Shown here one piece after another: positions 58,638 through 64,000 of a DNA stretch of 64,000 nt. The notes beneath the pieces are model-generated. The model worked only from the letters and a program-made list of their open reading frames with translations, made no database searches and was not told the origin of the DNA. The position numbers and the translations under genes were made by a program. Origin of the DNA: an uncultured Akkermansia sp. (GTDB taxonomy: Bacteria; Verrucomicrobiota; Verrucomicrobiia; Verrucomicrobiales; Akkermansiaceae). The stretch is taken from assembly GCA_949296365.1 (NCBI GenBank), contig CASFPZ010000008.1:1-64000 (forward strand). Reading direction: 5' to 3'. Numbering within the stretch: position 1 is the first letter of the stretch; the number at the start of each line of letters is the position of its first letter.

Positions 58638-60533
58638 ATGAAACATCTCATCGTATCAATCGTCTCCGGTGTTCTTTTACATATTGCTGTAAATGCAGCG
58701 GAATTTCATGTCTCGCCAGCTGGCAACGACAACAATCCTGGGACTCTTCAAGCTCCGATCAAAACCATCAATGCTGCAGCCCAAAAAGCTCAGCCAGGCG
58801 ACGTTGTCACCGTTCATGCTGGGGTTTACCGCGAACAAGTCAATCCTCCACGAGGTGGACTTTCTCCTGAACAGCGTATTACCTACCAGGCAGCTCCCGG
58901 TGAAAAAGCCATTATTAAAGGATCTGAAGTCGTCAAAGGCTGGACGAAGGCTGCTGAACCTAATGTTTGGTTCGTCAAAATCCCACATTCGTTTTTTGGA
59001 CGTTACATGCATCCATTCCGCGAAATGATCGACGGGGATTGGTTTAGTAATCATGGTCGAGTTCATCACACTGGGGCAGTTTTTGTCGACGGAGTCCCCC
59101 TTTTCGAAGTCCCAACTAAAGCGCAAGTCCTCCAGCCCAAACCTTTGCCTGGAGCCGTTTTCCCGAATGATTCGTTATCAACCTGGTTTGTAGAATCCGA
59201 CAACGAAGGAATCACTCTCTGGATCAACACCCAGGGGAAAGACCCCAATGCCGCGATGACTGAAATCACCACGCGTTCCTCATGTTTTTATCCGGAAGAT
59301 GAAGGGGTCAATTACATCACCTTGAAAGGGTTTGAAATTTGCCAGGCAGCCACTCAATGGGCAGCGCCAACAGCGCACCAAGTCGGCATGGTCGCCACCC
59401 ACTGGAATAAGGGTTGGATCATCGAAAACAACATCATCCACGACTCGCGCTGCAATGGCATTACCCTCGGCAAAGAAGCAGCTACCGGACACAACCTCGA
59501 ACGCACCCAACCCGATAAAAATGGGACACTCCACTACATCGAAGTTATTTTCCGTGTCCTGCAAAAAGGTTGGAACAAGGAAAATATCGGGAGCCACATC
59601 ATTCGTAACAACATCATTTACAACTGTGAACAAACAGGCATTTGCGGCAGTATGGGCTGTGCCTTCAGCCTCGTGGAAAACAACCACATCTACAACATCT
59701 GGACACAACGACAGTTCTCCGGGGCAGAAATTGCCGGTATCAAATTCCATGGAGCCATCGACACCACCCTCCGTAACAACCACATTCACCAGGTAGGCCG
59801 GGGTATCTGGCTAGACTGGATGTCTCAGGGAATTCGCGTTAGTGGAAACATCCTCTACAATAACACGATCGAGGATCTCTTTTTAGAAGTCAACCACGGT
59901 CCTGGGCTCATCGACAACAACCTCATGCTGTCGCCCCGGAACCTCTCGGATATGTCGGAAGGGTATGCCTTCGTTCACAACTTCTTTGGCGGAAGCAACA
60001 TTCTGCGAGCCGAGCATGGACGCTTTACCCCGTATCACCTTGGCCACTCAACGGAAGTCAAAGGTTTCCACATCACACTTGGAGGCGATTCCCGTTATTA
60101 CTACAACATCTTTGCGCCACTGCACGGCCAACAATCGACGGGACTAGAAACCATCCGAAAGTTTCCTTACCCCTCTGTATTCCAGGGCAACCTCTACTTC
60201 GCCGGTCTTAAACCCATTCCTGGTGAAATCGAATCCATCGAAACATCCCTTCAGGCAAAAGACATCAAACTGCAATTCGACCAAACTCAGACTTTGACCT
60301 CGATCACCCTCCCCTGGAACAACGCTATTCAGTTGAAAAACCATCCTCAGGTTACAACTCAGTTGTTGGGCCGTTCTCGCATGACTAAATGCCTGTACGA
60401 AAATCCTGATTCGACACCAATCACTATCTCGACTGACATGTTTGGGCTCGAGCGTTCGGCTACCCCCTGCGTACCCGGGCCGTGGCATCAACTAACTCCG
60501 CAAAAAACGATCACTTTGCCAAAAATCCCGTAA
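58638..60533 (+). CDS. Secreted GH120 beta-xylosidase-family enzyme, copy 1
   Basis: A right-handed beta-helix glycosidase. The frame opens with TTG nine bases earlier, but ATG 58638 begins a clean signal peptide (MKHLIVSIVSGVLLHIAVNA-AEF). The mature protein begins EFHVSPAGNDNNPGT, typical of the beta-helix N-terminus, and continues with AGDVVTVHAGVYREQV-like text, GKAIIKGSEVVKGW, and the strongly conserved RSSCFYPEDEGVNYITLKGFEICQAATQWAAPTAHQ segment. The whole layout follows Thermoanaerobacterium XylC (GH120). Candidate catalytic acids are D393 in WLDWMSQG and E417 in LFLEVNHGP, 24 residues apart; I recall D382 and E405 in XylC. Length 631. Copy 2 follows 38 bases on. Confidence 0.88.
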   Translation: MKHLIVSIVSGVLLHIAVNAAEFHVSPAGNDNNPGTLQAPIKTINAAAQKAQPGDVVTVHAGVYREQVNPPRGGLSPEQRITYQAAPGEKAIIKGSEVVKGWTKAAEPNVWFVKIPHSFFGRYMHPFREMIDGDWFSNHGRVHHTGAVFVDGVPLFEVPTKAQVLQPKPLPGAVFPNDSLSTWFVESDNEGITLWINTQGKDPNAAMTEITTRSSCFYPEDEGVNYITLKGFEICQAATQWAAPTAHQVGMVATHWNKGWIIENNIIHDSRCNGITLGKEAATGHNLERTQPDKNGTLHYIEVIFRVLQKGWNKENIGSHIIRNNIIYNCEQTGICGSMGCAFSLVENNHIYNIWTQRQFSGAEIAGIKFHGAIDTTLRNNHIHQVGRGIWLDWMSQGIRVSGNILYNNTIEDLFLEVNHGPGLIDNNLMLSPRNLSDMSEGYAFVHNFFGGSNILRAEHGRFTPYHLGHSTEVKGFHITLGGDSRYYYNIFAPLHGQQSTGLETIRKFPYPSVFQGNLYFAGLKPIPGEIESIETSLQAKDIKLQFDQTQTLTSITLPWNNAIQLKNHPQVTTQLLGRSRMTKCLYENPDSTPITISTDMFGLERSATPCVPGPWHQLTPQKTITLPKIP

Positions 60534-60571
60534 TTTCTCCTTTTACCATTTAATCTTTAACAATTTATGCC

Positions 60572-62470
60572 ATGAAGCATTCATTTGTAGCCCTCTCAAT
60601 CGGCCTTTTATCCAGCCTTGTCGTTTACGCGGCAGAACTCCACGTCTCCCCCTCGGGAAATGACAACAATCCTGGAACCCTACAAGCCCCTATTAAAACA
60701 ATCAACGCCGCCGCTCAAAAAGCACATCCAGGCGACGTCATCACCGTCCATGCCGGAGTCTATCGCGAACAAGTCAATCCTCCCCGGGGAGGAACTTCCC
60801 CAGAACAACGCATCACCTACCAAGCCGCTCCCGGTGAAAAAGCTGTCATCAAAGGCTCTGAAGTCGTCAAAGGCTGGACGAAAGCCGCCGAGCCCAATGT
60901 TTGGAGCGTCAAAATTCCACATTCGTTTTTCGGGCGTTACATGCACCCGTTTCGGCAGTTCATTGAAGGCGATTGGTTCCACAACCACGGACGCATGCAT
61001 CACACCGGAGCTATCTTCATCGATGGGCAAGCCTTGTTTGAAGTACCCACCAAAGCCCAGGTTCTCAATCCGAAACCATTGAAACATGCCATCTTCCCTC
61101 AAGATTCCCTGCGTACCTGGTATGTAGAATCCGACAATGAAGGGATCACGCTTTGGATCAACACTCAAGGAAAAGACCCCAATGCTACGATGACTGAAAT
61201 CACCACGCGTTCCTCATGTTTTTATCCGGAGGACGAAGGCGTCAACTACATCACGCTGAAAGGATTTGAAATCTGCCAGGCAGCCACCCAGTGGGGGGCC
61301 CCTACTGCTCACCAAGTCGGTATGGTGTCCACACACTGGAATAAAGGGTGGATCATCGAAGACAACATCATTCACGATTCCCGCTGTAATGGCATTACCC
61401 TCGGCAAAGAAATTGCCACCGGACACAACCTCGAATGCAACGAAACCGATAAAAATGGTACAGTCCATTACATCGAAGTCACCTTCCGCACGTTGAAAAA
61501 AGGTTGGAACAAAGAAAACATCGGTAGCCATATCGTCCGCAACAATGTGATCTACAACTGTGAACAAACAGGCATTTGCGGCAGCATGGGCTGTGCCTTT
61601 AGCACGATTGAAAACAACCATATCTACAACATCTGGACACAACGTCAATTCGGCGGTTTTGAAATCGCCGGCATCAAATTCCATGCAGCCATCGACGTCA
61701 CCATCCGTAACAACCACATCCACCAAGCTAGCAAAGGGATATGGCTCGACTGGATGGCACAGGGCATTCGCGTCTCCTGTAACCTGCTTTACGACAATGA
61801 CCAACAAGATCTTTTCCTCGAAGTTGACCACGGTCCCGGCCTCATCGACAACAACATTATGCTGTCGCCTCAAAACGTCTTAGCTGTTTCAGAAGGTTAT
61901 GCCTTTGCTCACAATTTCTTTGGCGGAACGATCGCGCCACAACCCGATCACAGCCGGGCTACGCCTTACCATCTCAATCACTCGACCTCAATCAAAGGCT
62001 ATGAGATCATCCGGGCTGGCGATGATCGTTTCTATTATAACATCTTCGCCCCACTCCACAAACAGGCATCTACCGGTTTGGAACGCCTGGCCAACTATCC
62101 TTATCCATCAACCATCAAAGGTAATCTCTACTTTGCCGGACTCAAACCGGTCCCGGGCGAAACCGATGCCATCGAAACCCAATTGCAAGCACCAAACGTT
62201 CAACTGCAATTCGATGCAAATCGTCAACTTACCTCAATTACTCTGCCTTGGGACAACGCTATTCAACTAAAGAATTTACCAATGGTAACCACGCAATTGT
62301 TAGGCCGTACTCGGATTCCCAAGTGTCTATACGAAAATCCCGATTCTACCCCGATTGTCATCAATACCGATATCGAAAGTAACGCCCGTCCAACAGATCG
62401 ATGCATTCCGGGCCCAGTTGGAACAATCGCTCCAGGTAAATCCATCAAGCCCGCCGAAATCATCAAATAA
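60572..62470 (+). CDS. Secreted GH120 beta-xylosidase-family enzyme, copy 2
   Basis: Very similar in layout to copy 1, and many stretches are near identical, such as GVYREQVNPPRGG and RSSCFYPEDEGVNYITLKGF. Signal peptide at 1-20 (MKHSFVALSIGLLSSLVVYA). Candidate catalytic acids D393 (WLDWMAQG) and E417 (LFLEVDHGP) fall at the same positions as in copy 1. The longest differences are in the C-terminal region after 500 and in the loop before 190. It starts 38 bases after copy 1 and ends 17 bases before the next gene, so it is likely in the same transcript. Characterised GH120 enzymes that I know of are intracellular, which makes export unusual. Confidence 0.88.
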   Translation: MKHSFVALSIGLLSSLVVYAAELHVSPSGNDNNPGTLQAPIKTINAAAQKAHPGDVITVHAGVYREQVNPPRGGTSPEQRITYQAAPGEKAVIKGSEVVKGWTKAAEPNVWSVKIPHSFFGRYMHPFRQFIEGDWFHNHGRMHHTGAIFIDGQALFEVPTKAQVLNPKPLKHAIFPQDSLRTWYVESDNEGITLWINTQGKDPNATMTEITTRSSCFYPEDEGVNYITLKGFEICQAATQWGAPTAHQVGMVSTHWNKGWIIEDNIIHDSRCNGITLGKEIATGHNLECNETDKNGTVHYIEVTFRTLKKGWNKENIGSHIVRNNVIYNCEQTGICGSMGCAFSTIENNHIYNIWTQRQFGGFEIAGIKFHAAIDVTIRNNHIHQASKGIWLDWMAQGIRVSCNLLYDNDQQDLFLEVDHGPGLIDNNIMLSPQNVLAVSEGYAFAHNFFGGTIAPQPDHSRATPYHLNHSTSIKGYEIIRAGDDRFYYNIFAPLHKQASTGLERLANYPYPSTIKGNLYFAGLKPVPGETDAIETQLQAPNVQLQFDANRQLTSITLPWDNAIQLKNLPMVTTQLLGRTRIPKCLYENPDSTPIVINTDIESNARPTDRCIPGPVGTIAPGKSIKPAEIIK

Positions 62471-62487
62471 ATTCCATCCTTACCACC

Positions 62488-64000
62488 ATGAAAACCACAC
62501 TCACCTCGTTTCTGGCGTTATCTGCCATGTGTACGAGTTCACTGTTGGCGCTGGATTATCAGTGGCAGACCAAATACATGACGCTCTCCGTCAACGACAA
62601 AGGTTACATCGTCAAGATGGTCGACAAAACGGATTCCGTCAACTACTCCCCGGAAAAGTACCAATCTCCCATCATGAATCTCTCACAGGGAGAAAAGTAC
62701 ATTCACCCAACTAAGGCTAGTTACGATGCCACCACCGGCAAATTAACCCTCACCTACGAAAATGGCTCAGTCGCCGTCGTCAAAGTCAATGTTAAGGATT
62801 CTTACATTCGCCTTGAACTCGAATCGCTTGCGCCTCGCAATGGAATTGACCACATTGTCTGGGGACCATACAACACGACCATTTCTCAAACGATTGGAGA
62901 AATCATTTCCGTCGTCCGCAATGGGAAATTTGCCATTGGCATCATGGGATTAGACGACAATACGACAAGTGGTCCCCCTTGCGATGGTGAAATGTACCAA
63001 CTCTGTTACATCATCCACTCGCCCGATCCTAAGAAGTACCCCTTACCGCCTAATCTGAAGGAAGGGCAACGATTCCGCATTGGTGGCGATGGTATCAATG
63101 ATGTCGCTTTCTATTCCCACCCCGAAGAATACTTTCGTTATCTGTCAGGTAATGGGGCTGCCCTGGAACCCGAATTCGGTTCTTCCATCGTCATGCATTC
63201 GCGTGACAGATCAGTCCCCAAAACCATTTTGTACCCGAAATTCAATGATTTTCCCTCAGTCAAAGCGCCACGGCATCTCGTTTTGGAACAAGTTGATGAA
63301 GACTACATCGGCTCAGCCATTGCTTTCTACGGCTGTCCGGACGACAAAGGGTTAAACGTCATCGAGCAAATTGTCAAAAACGAAGGACTGCCCTACATCA
63401 CACGAGACGGCAAATGGATCAAAGATCCATCGACATTCCGCACTGACATTGCTTGGCGAGGCCCACATGATAAATTGCTGGAATACGCACTTCAATTGAA
63501 TATCAAGGGAGTCCAAGACGAAGGATTAGGAGAGTACTACGTCAATCCGGCAAACCGTTGGGCTGGCAAACAAGTCACCTTAAACGGTAAAAAAGTACCC
63601 ATCAGCGAATACACCAAACAACTGAATCAACACGGCATCGCGTACGGTCTGCACACCTTAACATTGTTCTTGCAACCCCATTGCAGCGATGTTGCACCAG
63701 TTCCCAGCCAAGATCTCTGCACGGTATTGACAACTAAACTCACCAAAGCAGCTGGCCCAACGGATACCAACTTGCAGGTGGAAGAAGTCAGCTTCCTCAA
63801 CGAAAAAGGAGCTTGGGACGACAACCACACCAATGTCCTGCGTATTGGTACAGAGCTCATCACCTATGAAGGAGTCACCACCGAAAAGCCCTACACGCTC
63901 ACTGGAGTCAAGCGCGGCGCCTACCGAACTGAAGCAACTTCGCACTGGCCGGGGGAAGAAGTGGCCAAGTTGCAGATCAACTGTTACCACGGGTTCGTAC
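62488..64000 (+). CDS. Secreted hypothetical protein, truncated by the window end
   Basis: An open frame of 504 codons with no stop before base 64000, so the protein continues beyond the window. It was deduced from the sequence by reading codons from ATG 62488. The signal peptide ends near residue 22 (CTSSLLA-LDYQ). The body looks like a glycosidase-related multidomain protein: an N-terminal beta-rich part (YQWQTKYMTLSVNDKGYIVKMVDK), then a region about 280-330 resembling a barrel strand (YALQLNIKGVQDEGLGEYY) and a motif IGTELITYEGVTTEKPYTLTG. I do not know the family. It lies 17 bases from the GH120 pair, which suggests a joint role. Confidence 0.75.
   Translation, partial: MKTTLTSFLALSAMCTSSLLALDYQWQTKYMTLSVNDKGYIVKMVDKTDSVNYSPEKYQSPIMNLSQGEKYIHPTKASYDATTGKLTLTYENGSVAVVKVNVKDSYIRLELESLAPRNGIDHIVWGPYNTTISQTIGEIISVVRNGKFAIGIMGLDDNTTSGPPCDGEMYQLCYIIHSPDPKKYPLPPNLKEGQRFRIGGDGINDVAFYSHPEEYFRYLSGNGAALEPEFGSSIVMHSRDRSVPKTILYPKFNDFPSVKAPRHLVLEQVDEDYIGSAIAFYGCPDDKGLNVIEQIVKNEGLPYITRDGKWIKDPSTFRTDIAWRGPHDKLLEYALQLNIKGVQDEGLGEYYVNPANRWAGKQVTLNGKKVPISEYTKQLNQHGIAYGLHTLTLFLQPHCSDVAPVPSQDLCTVLTTKLTKAAGPTDTNLQVEEVSFLNEKGAWDDNHTNVLRIGTELITYEGVTTEKPYTLTGVKRGAYRTEATSHWPGEEVAKLQINCYHGFV

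Overview
The window comes from a chromosome of the PVC group, most likely a Verrucomicrobiota bacterium that lives on host or algal glycans. The reasons are a TIGR04138/Minf_1886-type protein (a family I know only from Planctomycetes and Verrucomicrobia), a SLA1-homology/thioredoxin fusion, a SecA with a long internal insertion, a PD40 protein with CXXCH haem sites of the planctomycete/verrucomicrobial type, and the density of secreted sulfatases and glycosidases. Genus and order cannot be fixed from the sequence. Few genes have a clear Shine-Dalgarno sequence.

Layout. 1-5640 is a complete rRNA operon on the minus strand: promoter, 16S, tRNA-Ala(TGC), tRNA-Ile(GAT), 23S, 5S, terminator. Long inverted repeats flank both 16S and 23S and would form processing stems. 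5865-7454 is a secreted sulfatase, followed by a small secreted unknown and secA. 11669-14148 holds an SHD1-thioredoxin protein and two unrecognised, glycine-rich membrane proteins, the least explained part of the window. 14622-17324 carries a DUF3472-like protein and an M60 (enhancin/mucinase-type) metallopeptidase. 17424-20475 is an overlapping minus-strand operon: a COG2509 flavoprotein, agmatine deiminase and the TIGR04138 protein. 20697-23316 encodes a protein with two aspartic-protease lobes and a PDZ domain, plus an AI-2E-family permease.

23354-28340 holds a sulfatase, then kduI, a kduD-like dehydrogenase and a hexuronate-type MFS transporter, which together suggest use of unsaturated uronates from sulfated polysaccharides. 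28600-39036 has rmuC, a CBM32-DUF4091/GH123-like hydrolase, an RmlD-like reductase, an RlmI-like methyltransferase, tandem secreted EEP phosphoesterases and a 706-residue secreted unknown. 39312-51980 is a plus-strand glycan cluster: two tandem GH38-like enzymes, two GH29 fucosidases and two sulfatases. An internally deleted IS5-type element follows (about 51990-52785), then rpsB-tsf.

55148-64000 contains a large cytochrome-c/PD40 protein transcribed away from two tandem secreted GH120 (beta-xylosidase family) proteins, and a secreted protein cut by the window edge.

Taken together, the accessory genes export enzymes that remove sulfate (four S1 sulfatases), fucose (two GH29), possibly mannose or related sugars (two GH38-like), amino sugars (GH123-like) and xylose-like sugars (two GH120), and that cut glycoproteins (M60). 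Uronate products are taken in and isomerised by the kdu genes. No sulfatase-maturing enzyme is in the window.
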